Below are positions 22,421 to 33,529 of a stretch of DNA of 34,296 nt, piece by piece. Numbering within the stretch: position 1 is the first letter of the stretch; every line of letters begins with the position of its first letter. The stretch is from Plakobranchus ocellatus. Lineage: Eukaryota > Mollusca > Gastropoda > Plakobranchidae. Under the pieces are notes generated by a model, which ran no database searches, had not been told where the DNA came from, and worked only from the letters and a program-made list of their open reading frames with translations. The DNA is taken from contig BLXT01007695.1 in NCBI GenBank assembly GCA_019648995.1, positions 622,999 through 657,294 of the forward strand. The letters are read 5' to 3'. The position numbers were made by a program, and so were the translations under genes.

Positions 22421-23457
22421 TTTTTTTTTTTATTCTAAAGACCCGCAGATGTTTAAGAAGTTGCAGTGGGGTAAGGAGGAAAAGAAGGAAAGTTCACCGC
22501 GAAGGTCTGAGGAGTCGGAATGCTCATAAATTAGTGTCCTCCCAACCCAACTCAATTCTCTAAATCTGTAATTCAAGAAAGGATAGGCTGCATCAGAAGG
22601 TGACTATTTATTGCACGAAATGAAATGATAGCCTGTGATTTTTTTTTTCTTTAATCTGTTACGGAACCTACCTAATGTATGTTAGCCAATAGAAACTGGT
22701 GCTCGCCACGGCAAATTGTTTCCCCTTGAACCCAAAAAAGAGGGAGAGCTAGTTTGGCTCTGACTCTTTAACGCTTGGTTTCAAATGCATTTGTCTTCTT
22801 CAAATTAGATTCATGTAGGGCTTTATCAATCTTTTTTCTTTTCTTTTCCTTCTTTCTTTCTCTTTTTTGTTTTTCTTCCCTTTGTTTTTGTTTTTAGTTT
22901 TTTGCTATCAATTTAATTATTAAACATGGATGTTTTATTTTAAGAGGAGGGTGCGCTAATGTGTATCGAAATTTTCATAATATTGCCAATGCCTCTTGAC
23001 TAGACCTAGTATCTACAAAGATAGATAAGTTTAGATTATAGATCTTTCGTGAGGTCTACTACATAGTTTTAAAAAAAAATCCGATTTTTTAGATCCAGCC
23101 TCATTATGTGATATACAAACTTCTAATGCAGAAAACAACGAGAACATTTTGTTTATTAACAGATCATTAGCTGGTTAAAGCTGCAGGTTTCAAATTTTAT
23201 ACATTCTTCAGTCGTTGGGAAATGTCACTTCTCCTTTTTTTTTAACTAGGTTCGCGCAAAGATCCCGATTAGACAGTTATTTTTAAAAAATGGAGGTTTT
23301 TTTTTGTTTTTTGTTGTTGTTTTTTTCTAAACATTATACAAAATAGAATAGGTCCATATCATATTGATGTTCAAAGCTGTAGCAGCGGTTCAGGCCTTTA
23401 AAGTGTGAACAAGTTTGTACAGATTGTCCAAAAACTCCATTTTTTTATTATTAAAGT

Positions 23458-23458
<1 letters not shown>

Positions 23459-23536
<78 letters not shown>
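23459..23536 (+). repeat. (TTA)n microsatellite
   Basis: 26 uninterrupted trinucleotide copies. Confidence 0.95.
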
Positions 23537-23537
<1 letters not shown>

Positions 23538-23600
23538 GTTATTATTATCATCATTACTATCAGTATATTTTTTATTACAAGTATTATTTTTATTCCATTT

Positions 23601-23622
23601 TTGTTGTTGTTGTTGTTGTTGC

Positions 23623-23703
<81 letters not shown>
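23601..23703 (+). repeat. (TTG)n microsatellite
   Basis: About 34 trinucleotide copies with one GCT interruption near 23621, 64 bp after the (TTA)n array. Confidence 0.95.
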
Positions 23704-24939
23704 CGCTATTGTTTTGTTTGTTTGTTTTGTTGGTATTTTTTTTTTAATTCAGTAACGAACAGAGCCTTGAAAAACGCCCACTACTTTCCAAAATGACAAT
23801 AATATAAATAAATCTATAACAATATAATTTGTTAAAGAAATTGCGTTTATATGAAACACAGATCACAGATTATAATAATCTACATGTAGACCTCTTCAAA
23901 AACTAAAATTTAGAAATAAATCTCCTGTCTTACAACACCTGTGAAAAATTTATTGATTATAATAATTGTAAAAACAACCCACTGTGCAGCATATTTTGTT
24001 CTAAATGTTGCTATCTAATTTCTAAAATGCTCTGAAAAATACGTTGATTGAGATCTTTTTAATAAACCGGTTATGGAGTTAATGTTGGTCTTTATTCCGG
24101 GTATTGAAAAAAATTTGATCGCATTTGAGCAGGCTCCTTCTCTTCGGTCAAACTCACTTGCATAGCCTATAACAATAAAAATTAATAAAACGAGGTATTG
24201 AATTGATGATAAATCTAGATTGTAAACTGCATTTCTTAATCTATACGTACATTTCTTGATATCATTTCGCAGTAGGTCTATTTCAGTAGAACCACAGATA
24301 CAATATGTGAAATCTCTTACCTCTTAGTACTCTTAATTTTTCTTATTTAAATGACAATGGGTTGACACTGAAAAACATGGCTCATCGTGCGAAAACTCTC
24401 TGTAGAATTAGAATGTATTAGCCTTCTTAGCCTTCCATGCCTTTCTTAATCTTTCTTTAAGTCAACGTAGCATATTTTCATTCTATTCTGTAACTGTTTA
24501 CTCGCAAATCACATTTTACAATACAAAAATTATGCACGTATTTTCTGAATGAAAATTTAAAAAAAGATTATCTGCTTCTTCCCGACATATTCTATGATTA
24601 GCTTTACGTTTCCAATGGAACCGAGTCCCTCTTTTGGGAAGCCGATTCAAGGGCATTAACAGCGCCGCACGAATATCTATCGCACTTGAAATGCCAGGGC
24701 GTGCATCTACCATCTAGTCACCGGTCGAGAGAAACGAAAAGAGAAGCAGAACAGATTATCCATGCGCTTGACATAGCTATCTGCAGCCTTTATCTTTCAA
24801 AAGGTCTTTGATAAATTAGAAGATGCTTAACTTTTACTAATCATTAATAGGAGGTAGGCCCCTAATGGAGGAGGTTTCAGAACTAAACCTGAGGGTACAC
24901 AAAGACAGTACGAAGATGAGTAGGTTTGGTGTGGTTTTT

Positions 24940-25083
24940 GTATTTAGCCATTCCATAACAAGATGATCTCAGGCTTTCAGGTCCCCCATCAAGCCAGGGC
25001 ATCATTGGAGAAGCTCAAACCCGCGTCAGAAGGGTCCTTGTAGATCTCAGGGCGGACTTACTAGTTACTGTGCCATCGACGCC
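24940..25083 (-). mobile_element. tRNA-derived SINE-like element (partial)
   Basis: On the minus strand a box A-like TGGCACAGTAACTAG (from 25075) is followed about 53 nt later by a box B-like GGTTTGAGC (about 25022), the spacing of a tRNA with a long variable arm. Non-tRNA sequence follows. The 3' end is not defined. Confidence 0.45.
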
Positions 25084-25675
25084 CAGAAGATTAGAGGGTC
25101 ATGTAACATATGATAAAAAGTTTAGATTGATACATTAACTTGATTTGAAGAACGCGTAATTCACACCCGTTTTCTTAAAAACAGTTCTTAAATTGTAGAT
25201 GCACTTGTTCATCACTAAGGTAAGAAAAATATTCTGAAGACATGAGGTTCATTTTCAGCTTTGATATTTCTAATGAAAAAACAAAAAGGCCCCGAAGAAA
25301 AAGGCCATGCCATTAAAGTTTTAACAGTTTTTTAGAAGATTGAAGCTGGCCCTTTTCTTGGCTTGACCGGGTTCTATTAGGTTCGGGTTTTCATCGACCA
25401 GATAATTTATTTTTTTGGCATATTTTTTTAATGGGCAACGTTCACCTTACAATACAATTGAAAAATAATCATAAGAACAGTGAAATATAAAGTTAAGGTT
25501 TGTTTATAACGCCAATAATTTAGCACTTGTTTTCATACTAGCCACAAAATAATGCACTTATGTGAAGATTAAAATCTCTTTGAGAAATAAAATAATGAAC
25601 CGGTCAAGGCTAACTTGACCTAAGCATGGACAAATTCTGGCACACGTCTAAGCTCTAGGACTTTTATGACCCAAA
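25084..25675. other. intergenic stretch between syntenin and the next gene
   Basis: AT-rich with no supported exon. It presumably includes the upstream region of the gene starting at 25698; no clear TATA box is seen. Confidence 0.4.
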
Positions 25676-25684
25676 CCGGAAGTG
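25676..25684 (+). promoter_or_regulatory. ETS-type site CCGGAAGTG just upstream of an ATG
   Basis: Perfect match to the GABP/ETS core often found at transcription starts of TATA-less housekeeping promoters. It lies 13 nt before the ATG at 25698, which suggests a start site close to or within the first exon. Confidence 0.45.
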
Positions 25685-25697
25685 GATATGATTGAAA

Positions 25698-25818
25698 ATG
25701 GCTGATGCTGCTATCAAAACAGAAGATTCTGATTCCCCCCAATTTGGAAGACAAAGGTGTAATAGCGACCCAAAGCCTTCAATAGATACACTGCCCTCGT
25801 TTGTGGGAGCAGTTTCAG
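25698..25818 (+). CDS. first coding exon of the unidentified 3' gene
   Basis: 40 codons plus one base from ATG 25698 to a TTTCAG|GTAATATT donor, phase 1. Confidence 0.75.
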
Positions 25819-28800
25819 GTAATATTAATTTAGATGTAGCTTCATATAATCTTTTCTAGTTCCAAATACCTTGTAGGCATAGCCTGATGGTTTCAAACGT
25901 AGACCTAACAGATCTGCCAACCATTGCTGATTTCAGTGGTTAGATCCACTAGATCTAGATTTAGATCAGATCATAATATAGTTATTACTGAAATAAAGAG
26001 CCAATTGCTGAAGCACTGAAACTCATCTTGTCTATTAAAAATCACAGAATTAACATGTCCTGTATAAATGCCAAATATTGACCACTAAAGTACAATATTA
26101 GGTGGGTAGGATAGGGGGCCTAGGCCGAAGACTGAGATAACAAGACTAGAAACAAGCTGCTTTTCGCGACTAGCTGCCAAGCGCCGTAAACAAACCATGA
26201 TCTCAGGCTTTCAGGCCGTAAACAAACCATATTGCCTGTTAAGATTTGACAATTTTACCACTTTCTTTATGCTGCACTTTTTAGTATAGGCGCAAATAAA
26301 TTGCAAAATCCTCTTTGTCAGTGGCATTACTGTTCAGCAATAAATTTTAACAATATTAAAAAGAGTCAACCAGATTTATCTTTTCACCACTTCTCCAAAG
26401 GCCCAGAGTTGTACTTGAAAGAGTTCCTTTGTTTTTCTTTTATATATAGACTGAGTAATTCAAGGTTTAGTGGCTAGAATAATATTAATAATAAAAAAAT
26501 TCCTCCATCAAGGGCGGGAAGTGTTAAAACTGGTCACATGCTTCCTGTTTACCGTGATTCATTGCCAGTCGCGACAGCCTAGTGCAACCAATATGGAGTG
26601 ATGTCACCGTTTCCTCTCTTTATTTTCTACTCCTCTTTGACCTAGGCCTAATGAAGACCAAGATTAGATAACTGCAAAACAAAAGATAGCGTTTCAACAA
26701 AATTATTTTGTTGAAACGCCAACTTTAGCAGTTATGGGTTTTGGAAAAGGAAAGACTTCTGATTATGCACTCATGGCCATATTTTGATTATAATGACGTA
26801 ATAAAGACAATTTTAGTCAACTGTTGGAAACTAGATCTAGGCCTATGGGTACTCCATTGGAAGTCCTGCCCCCACAAATTTTGGTGATTTTTAACCCTAG
26901 ACGGTAAACAGACCAACCTGTTAAACACGCAATTCCCAACTGAGTGAAGCGCTAGCCCCTCTTCTGGTACCAAACCCCGCCAACTGAGAGAAGCGTAGGC
27001 CCAACTTGTTAAACCCAGGCCTAGGCCATGTTTCAATGGATATATTTCAACCTTATATATACAGAAAATCATGATGTAAACTGACTAGGTCATATTAAGA
27101 TTGCTACTTATCTCCAAGTTCCAAAAATTATTTTTCCTCATCTGCTAAGCTTACATAGAACTATAACTGGATCAAAGTTGTCGGTAACAAAAATAACTGT
27201 ACATGCTCAGTTTTATTCCTTGTATTTTTTTCTTGGTTATATGGCTTTAAAGAATACAAAAAGAACATGAATTTCACATAACTTTGAAAACGACAACATA
27301 CACAGATAGAGATAGATCTTAGCTTTCCAAAAATGTATAGTTTTACGTATATTTTGACTTTATCGCAGGCAAAAAACTTAAAATCCCGATACAGACTGTA
27401 TTTTCCACGTGGTTCGCTGCCACGCCCGCGGTATGTAAACAAACACTCGTGGCAACGAGGCACTGGGGGCGGTCACAGGAAGTGACCTAGTTAGCTCTTA
27501 GAAAGTTAAGATGTTAATGCTCAACTCACTCTTGTATAAAAATGTACCTTTTTCTTTAAGTTTTTTATAGCACTATTAAGGTGAATATGTGTAGGTCCAG
27601 GTCGTTCCTGTTGCAATTAAAAACTTGTTGGGATGTTATTTGATGAAAAAAAAATCATGAAGTGACATGCCTCATTATGTATTAGTTAATAAGTAGCCGT
27701 GCAAGTTCTACATCTAGCTGAAAGTTCATGGATGTGAAATTAAAAAAAATATCCAAACAATTACTATCTCCATGATTCTGAATTACAATAGAAACCGCTT
27801 GTTTGTGATTTTTACTTAAAAGTCTAGGCGTCACGTCCACAATAAAATGCTTTGTAAATTACATTAGAAATTAATAGAAAATTGATTTAGGGGAGAGATT
27901 TCGTTTTTTAAATATTATTTGGCAAAATAAATCAAACGAAAGTATGTCTTTTTTTCCCTTAATAAGCACAGTATTTAGTCTTGGGCCCTTAGCTTTGCAA
28001 TATATTTCATTAAAGAATCCATATCAGCTCTTTTATCCAAACAATCTATTCAAGATTTTTCAATACAATAGGCTTCAGTATTTTGACAAGCATTTTTTGT
28101 AATGAAGCTCATATGGGGAAGAATAAGACGCTTGTAAACATGTAACAATTGAGGCCCAGAAAATATAGGTGTCTCTCACTCTTTGCAGAGATAGGTATAT
28201 TCAGCTATCTCTATGAAAATCCTTGAAAATGTTACAATACTAGCAATTAGCTAGAGGGAAGCATTGTAACATACAGTGCATGTATTTCAGATGGTTTTGT
28301 CTCCATGTCAGTCAGCATATCATAATTTTGGAATAAGATTATTGTATTAAAAAAACTGTATTAACATCTGACAGCACAAAATGATTTCAAACTAAGTAGA
28401 CACATTTCTGATAATTCTTTACATGCTATCCAGTTCATCAAGCTTAAGTTGTTGCAAATGAGTACCGTACTAATACTAGTACTTCTGGACATATATTGAT
28501 GATTTCTATTCAAGCAATCAGTTCCAGTTAGTAGTACTAAATTTATCTTTTGAAGCCTTTAGATGACTTCAGTGTTATAAATTAAAAAAAAAAAATTCTA
28601 CATTGATCTCAAGTTGAGCCTGTGACCAGAGCTCAGGCCTGACAAGGACCTGAAGGCCTGAGTTCAACCTAGTTGTGAACAGGCCAAATGCACAATTTAT
28701 AAAAAATAAAATTTCATTGATCGCAAATCACAACATAATTAAAGGCTTGCGTTAAAAGCATTAAATTAAAATTCAAACAGTATACTTAGAAATGAGATAA

Positions 28801-30640
28801 TTTCAAATTTATTTCATTTAAGGGAACAAAAATAGAATAAAACTTGGAGTCAATTAAAATGTGATTCGTCAGTAAACTAAAATATTGAGAATTTCTTGGA
28901 TGGACTGGAGGGACAAAAGCGGTATATATGCATTGAAAGAGAGAGAATTATTTGATAAAAACTTTAGGTGTTTGTCTTTTTTATATGTCAACTTGCATTA
29001 CATAAGACAAAAAGAAGTGAACATTGTTTGAAATTTTGGATGCTATAAAAGGCTGACCTTCAACAGACAGGTTGGTGCCTCTGTAAAGTATACAACTTAC
29101 AACTGCAGCGATTTTTTTAGTTTAAAAACTAGCCTCAAAGTAATGATAGGAATCAAATTAATAGCACTTTGGCTTTGTGAATATATGTTTAATCACCTTT
29201 CATCATTTCTTTTTTTTTTTTCCCACATGACTTACTTTTATATCCCATTGGATCAGAGCATTGCAGCAAACCTGTACAGCAACATGAATAAAAAAAAAAA
29301 TAAAGTTTCATAATCATATCCTGTCAGAGTAGGCAAAATTGAGATCAGCAGCCTGAAATGAATCATTGAATGAAGCCATTGAGATGAAATTTAAATTTAA
29401 TGTAATTAGATGGAACCGAATGTTTACTTGCAATTAATAGGCGCAATGTTGGCTTAATGCTTTTCGCTGCTCTAGAGTGAACTTCCTTATTTTATTAAAT
29501 TCATTTTCTTTATACTTTACCCCATCTTAAGGGTATACTTCTGTGATGTAAGCATATTTTTTTTTCTTTTCAAAAGGGGTTAAGTTATTCAATGCTGAAT
29601 TTTTGGTTCAGTCAGTATCATTTGTTGCCATCTTCAGGTTTTTTCTGCACTTTTATCTATTGTTTTCCAAACTAAATGTATTTGTACAATAAATATGTAA
29701 CTTTGGTTCAACTGAAAAAAAAAAGATAACAAATCAACAAGTTTGATCTTATATTCTTAATTTGTTACCACCAATGTGTGATTTTCTAATAAAGCAAGTT
29801 CATTGCTTTCACCAAAAGAATTTGCTGCGCATGAACTGCTTAGGCAATTTGTGATCATCCATTTGGATCATGTCATTAACAGAAAGTTCTCCTTTAAGAA
29901 CCATGTCTATGAAGCTTGCTGTTTTCAAATATCTAAAGATTTTTCAGCGAATAGTCTCAATGTATCGTGGCTTCTCATATTTATGTCATTTCTGCTGCTT
30001 TGTTCAAGTGTCTTAACATTAATGACAGAGATAAGCAAATGTTTCTCATAGTCATAGTCCAGGGACTACATGTATTAATTTATGGATTTGGATTTTGAAG
30101 TACATTTGCAGTGCATTATTGTTTGATGACTTATTGTGTGGCTCGGTATCAAAGGAGATCCTAAAGATTTAAAGTGGTATATTTCAACACAGGTCACATT
30201 TTCATTGATCCTCTTTAAATCCATCCTCTTTGATGAGAGAAAACTGATGGTAGATATTTTTAGTCCTGCAGGTTTGAACAAGTACAACTTTAAGAAACAA
30301 AAACACTTTAAGAAACAACCAACATTCAACCAAGAGGTTTGTACAGTGGCCCACTAGATCCGCACTAGATTTAAATATATCTTTTTTTTCTCATTCTGGG
30401 CTTATGAGTCAGCAATGACGCCTTAATCATTGTGTAATTTCAACAAGCACAATATATTAGGAAGTGTCATTTGAAAGGTTATTTTTTTTTTCATCTAGTT
30501 TTTCTTCTTTTTTTCTTTTTCTACTTATGGTTCTCTTAAATAATATTGTGTCTGTCTTTCAGAGGGACCCAAAGGGGATAGTTCATTCATAACATCGGGA
30601 TCTGCAACCACGCCTCGTCCAGTCAAATTCTCTAAAGGTG
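25698..30640 (+). CDS. 5' part of an unidentified gene, first two coding exons
   Basis: Exons 25698-25818 and 30563-30640 join in frame across a 4744-bp GT-AG intron and give 66 residues plus one base; the gene continues beyond what I could trace. The ATG has a good context (AAAATGG) and is the only sensible start. The protein is polar and looks disordered: an acidic start (MADAAIKTEDSDSP) with the SUMO-type motif IKTE, then RCNSDP (fits RxxSxP, a 14-3-3-like pattern), DTLPSFVGAV, and a basic end with TTPRPVKFSKG. A nuclear or regulatory protein is plausible but the family is not recognised. Later exons could not be placed with confidence before the window ends. Confidence 0.7.
26183..26230 (+). 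repeat. 16-bp direct repeats flanking a 16-bp filler
   Basis: GCCGTAAACAAACCAT occurs at 26183-26198 and 26215-26230. The bases between them, GATCTCAGGCTTTCAG, also occur at 24965-24980, with a 19-bp total match when extended. Confidence 0.95.
26669..26734. repeat. 31-bp perfect palindrome inside wider inverted repeats
   Basis: Arms GCGTTTCAACAAAAT and ATTTTGTTGAAACGC surround a single T (26689-26719). An outer pair, TAACTGC (26669-26675) and GCAGTTA (26728-26734), brackets it. It may be a very small MITE-like element or a cruciform-forming site. Confidence 0.9.
26913..27014 (+). repeat. two interleaved short direct repeats
   Basis: CCAACCTGTTAAAC (26913) pairs with CCAACTTGTTAAAC (27001), and CAACTGAGTGAAGCG (26937) pairs with CAACTGAGAGAAGCG (26981). 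Confidence 0.75.
28230..28271. repeat. 9-bp inverted repeat
   Basis: TGTTACAAT and ATTGTAACA, 24 nt apart. Confidence 0.6.
28632..28662. repeat. 9-bp inverted repeat with a 13-nt loop
   Basis: CTCAGGCCT and AGGCCTGAG are exact complements in a patch less AT-rich than its surroundings. Confidence 0.75.
30563..30640 (+). CDS. second coding exon of the unidentified 3' gene
   Basis: 78 nt between a GTCTTTCAG acceptor and a strong GTGAGTAC donor, phase 1-1. It encodes EGPKGDSSFITSGSATTPRP and a short basic end. Because it is symmetric it could be skipped without a frameshift. Confidence 0.75.
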
Positions 30641-32100
30641 GTGAGTACAAGAATATATCCTCCTTGCTTGAGTGGTGTGTAGTTCTGCTTAAGTACATTT
30701 TGCTACTTTTATGTTATAGGCCCTTTGCTTTATAGCTGTTAGTATCTTAAAAGGCTACTGCATATATAGATATACCTAGACATATGCTTTTATTGTCTTA
30801 ACTTGAAAGAGAATTTTCTTCATCTAGTTTTTCTTCTTTTTGTCTTCTAAAAAGGGCCATTAACTCGAAATTGAGATTTCGTGTTCGTGTTTTGCCCCTT
30901 GACTTTAGATGAAGAAAAACTGACCCTCTCCATTGAAATTAAAGTAACAGTTCATCAATTCATGTGCAATTAAAAAAAAAGGGGCCAAAATAAGAAAATT
31001 ACATAAATATATACAAATCTGAGTTCATGCTAATCAAATAACTACAGATGGACATTCATGTCATTCCAGGATGCTAATAATTGAATGTAGTACATTTTTA
31101 ATTTTACAACCATGTTTTCATATGAGAAAATGAGATTTGAGTTACATTGATAAGAAAAGAACTATTTTTTGACTCGTAAAAAATATTTATTATAAATATC
31201 AATATAGCTTTCACGTTTATGCTATTTTGAAAATTACTGATCATGGTTGGAACATGGCTATATCTGTAAAATTCGGGGTTTCAATTTTCTTCTATAATAA
31301 TTTGTGAATTTTATGATAAATCACTGGTATGTGTTTTCCATTTTCATTTAGCTCAAAAGTTGGAGAATCTAAATTTGCTTTACATAGCATTCACCTTATT
31401 GCAAGAGAGGTGCAATGTTTTCGTCCTGAATAAAATGTAATTTTTTTCTTTTCTTTTTTTTTTTTTTTTTTTTGTTTGTTTCTATTCTATCGGAGCATTA
31501 CCGTTTTTATGTGTAGATATTTGCAGCTAGATATCATCACAATGAAATATAAATTGCCTAAATACATTTGTTTTGGAAACTGCTTGTGTGAAATTTTTGG
31601 TAAAGGAGTCTGCAGTCCTTTATGTACTGGGGTAAAAACACTTTATATGACAAATGTAGACACTTTATATAGACACAGATTGAGGTGTGAGTATTGTTTG
31701 TATTTATTGTTGCACATATGTGGCACTCACATGCCAATTGTTCAACTCCATAATGTGATGTTTGTGACCAACTGAAATTGTTTTGCTTGGATATAGAGAC
31801 TGAAATTTCATGACTTGACCCACAGTGCACATTTCTCCTCACACTTTCACCTTGCATTTGAACTGAAGGTAAAAATGAACTATAAAATCTTTGAAGCACC
31901 AGCCACGAATCTCCTGTGATTGTTTTTGCCTCTGTTGATATCAGTGTAGCCCTTTAGCCCAGCATGCCACTGTTTGTGAAGAAATGTTTGAAATAGTCAC
32001 GATTGAAGAAGGAAAAGACAAACTATAACTAAAACTTGTGATGAATCAAGGGAAAAAAATTTGCTGCGCAGGAAAATTAAATTTAAATTTTTTTGGGTAA
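30641..32100. other. intron-like AT-rich stretch, no supported exon
   Basis: Contains a long T tract (31446-31473) and a TTCATCTAGTTTTTCTTC-type word at both about 30490 and 30820, with its partial inverse near 30907. No exon that fits phase 1 with good splice sites was found. Confidence 0.4.
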
Positions 32101-32133
32101 GTCTCTCCGTGTACTATAAAATTGTCAGCATTG

Positions 32134-32345
32134 CTAGCATGGTGGTGGAGTCAACATACTTGTCCTCAAATTTGAAGTGGGTTGAAAACCTGTCACTGGT
32201 GCCTGACCTGACTTGCTGACTTCTGCATCTCATCGAAGTCTTCCGACAGGGAAGCCTTGGCTGCCTCTCCTAGTATTCTGACATCTTGCTCCCTAGTGTC
32301 TCTTTTGGGTGATATGCCTTCATTTGACGTCTTGTTTGTCCGGTA
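32134..32345 (+). mobile_element. tRNA-derived SINE-like element
   Basis: A box A-like CTAGCATGGTGGTGGAG at 32134 and a box B-like GGGTTGAAAACC at about 32179 have tRNA spacing, with a CCTCAAATTTGAAG anticodon-arm-like part between them. A less AT-rich non-tRNA body follows and ends near GTAAAAGAAACCAAGCTTCAA. No clear target-site duplication was seen. Confidence 0.55.
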
Positions 32346-33493
32346 GTAAAAGAAACCAAGCTTCAACAGTATTATAAAAATAAATCAAACGATTGGTCAA
32401 ATCGTTATGTGTAGCTGTAGGCGTGCCAGGCACACATTATGTAATTTAATGATATGTTATTTTTTTATTACTTAAGTTTATTATGATGTGCATTTCACTT
32501 TTCAGTTTTTCAAAGACATGTATGTGTGTGTTGTAAGCTTTTTATGCCTTTGCAAACCTGAGATGTCTTCGAGACATGAATTGCAGTTTCGTTATTCTTT
32601 TGAAGACTAAAGTCAAAGGGGAGTAAATTGTAATGTTCTGACTGAATATACCGTTGTCATGCATTGTTCTTTCAGCAAAACGGCAAAAAAAAAATATGCA
32701 CATTATCCATATTGTAGGGATATTTAGAGATAGGATAATCTATATGTTAAAAGAGGCTATTTTGACATTACTTTAATGAGGCTTTAAAAATATTTATTTT
32801 TTCATCTGTAAATCATTATATTAAGGTAACTTGTGTGACACCTTGTAAGAGACCAGTTTTCCAAAGGCTATTTAGTTGCCCTTCTCCATGTATCCACTCT
32901 CTCAAATGCCCCAGTTCCGTTATTCCTTCCCCTCTCGTTTCCCTCCATTAAAGTTATTACTTGTTTAAAGAAGTTCAGTGTGAACTTAGAACTGACTGGC
33001 AACCATTATTGAGTTGAGAAACTTATTCACTGAAAAAAAAGGCCCGCAATTACTTGAATTAGAAAGAAACCAATGAAAGCGATAGCGGGGATTTAAATGA
33101 AATGCATGTTAGAACCAAAATCAACTACCATAATTATTATGTCCAGCTAAAAGACAGGCATTTCTCAAACTTTCTCATACACAAAATTTTGTGATGCAAG
33201 TGATCATTTCCGTGTGATTTTTTCTTGTAGATTATATCCGGATAAAGAAAAAAAAATCACAGAATATGGAGGTCATAGATATCGAAAACAGATATAAAGT
33301 TATACCTGTGTTCATCCATATAGACATTATTGAAGTGCTATCTCTGTTGGATTCATATAGCACAGTATCATTGAATGCGAGGGTTCTGCTTTACTGCTTT
33401 TTGATTATGTACTTTACGGATACCGGTTAAGTGATTTAAAAAAGTTGAGAATGGACAAAGGAATAGCATATATATATCAAGGCGGGGAGGGGG
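32346..33493. other. AT-rich stretch, no firmly supported gene
   Basis: One acceptor-led open frame (33231-33430) has the right phase for the upstream gene but weak content. Confidence 0.4.
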
Positions 33494-33495
33494 AA

Positions 33496-33528
<33 letters not shown>
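33494..33528 (+). repeat. (GA)n microsatellite
   Basis: GA dinucleotides following a G-rich stretch. Confidence 0.9.
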
Positions 33529-33529
33529 C

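Larger units (their letters stand above)
25819..30562 (+). other. large first intron of the unidentified 3' gene
   Basis: 4744 bp, GT...AG. It contains a filler between 16-bp direct repeats (26183-26230), a 31-bp palindrome (26689-26719), interleaved repeats (26913-27014), inverted repeats at 28230-28271 and 28632-28662, and a CpG-bearing patch near 27400-27490. Confidence 0.65.

Noticed and set aside
22276..22563. Arg/Glu-rich 95-codon open frame
   Set aside because: Produced by the purine-rich repeat and it crosses an N gap; composition artefact.
23405..23755. Poly-Tyr/poly-Val and poly-Ile/poly-Leu open frames
   Set aside because: Direct translations of the (TTA)n and (TTG)n microsatellites.
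24516..24713. 65-codon minus-strand open frame in less AT-rich DNA
   Set aside because: Could be an untranslated or first exon of something, but no convincing donor in phase or family resemblance was seen.
27161..27463. 100-codon minus-strand open frame starting in a CpG-bearing patch
   Set aside because: No similarity, no splice sites that extend it, and the residues follow AT-rich composition after the first 25 codons.
29803..30357. Overlapping open frames on both strands within the intron
   Set aside because: No domain or splice support; both strands are open because the sequence simply has few stops.
31354..31440. Possible exon after TTTCATTTAG
   Set aside because: In phase with the upstream gene but stops after about 29 codons, has a weak donor and no conserved-looking content.
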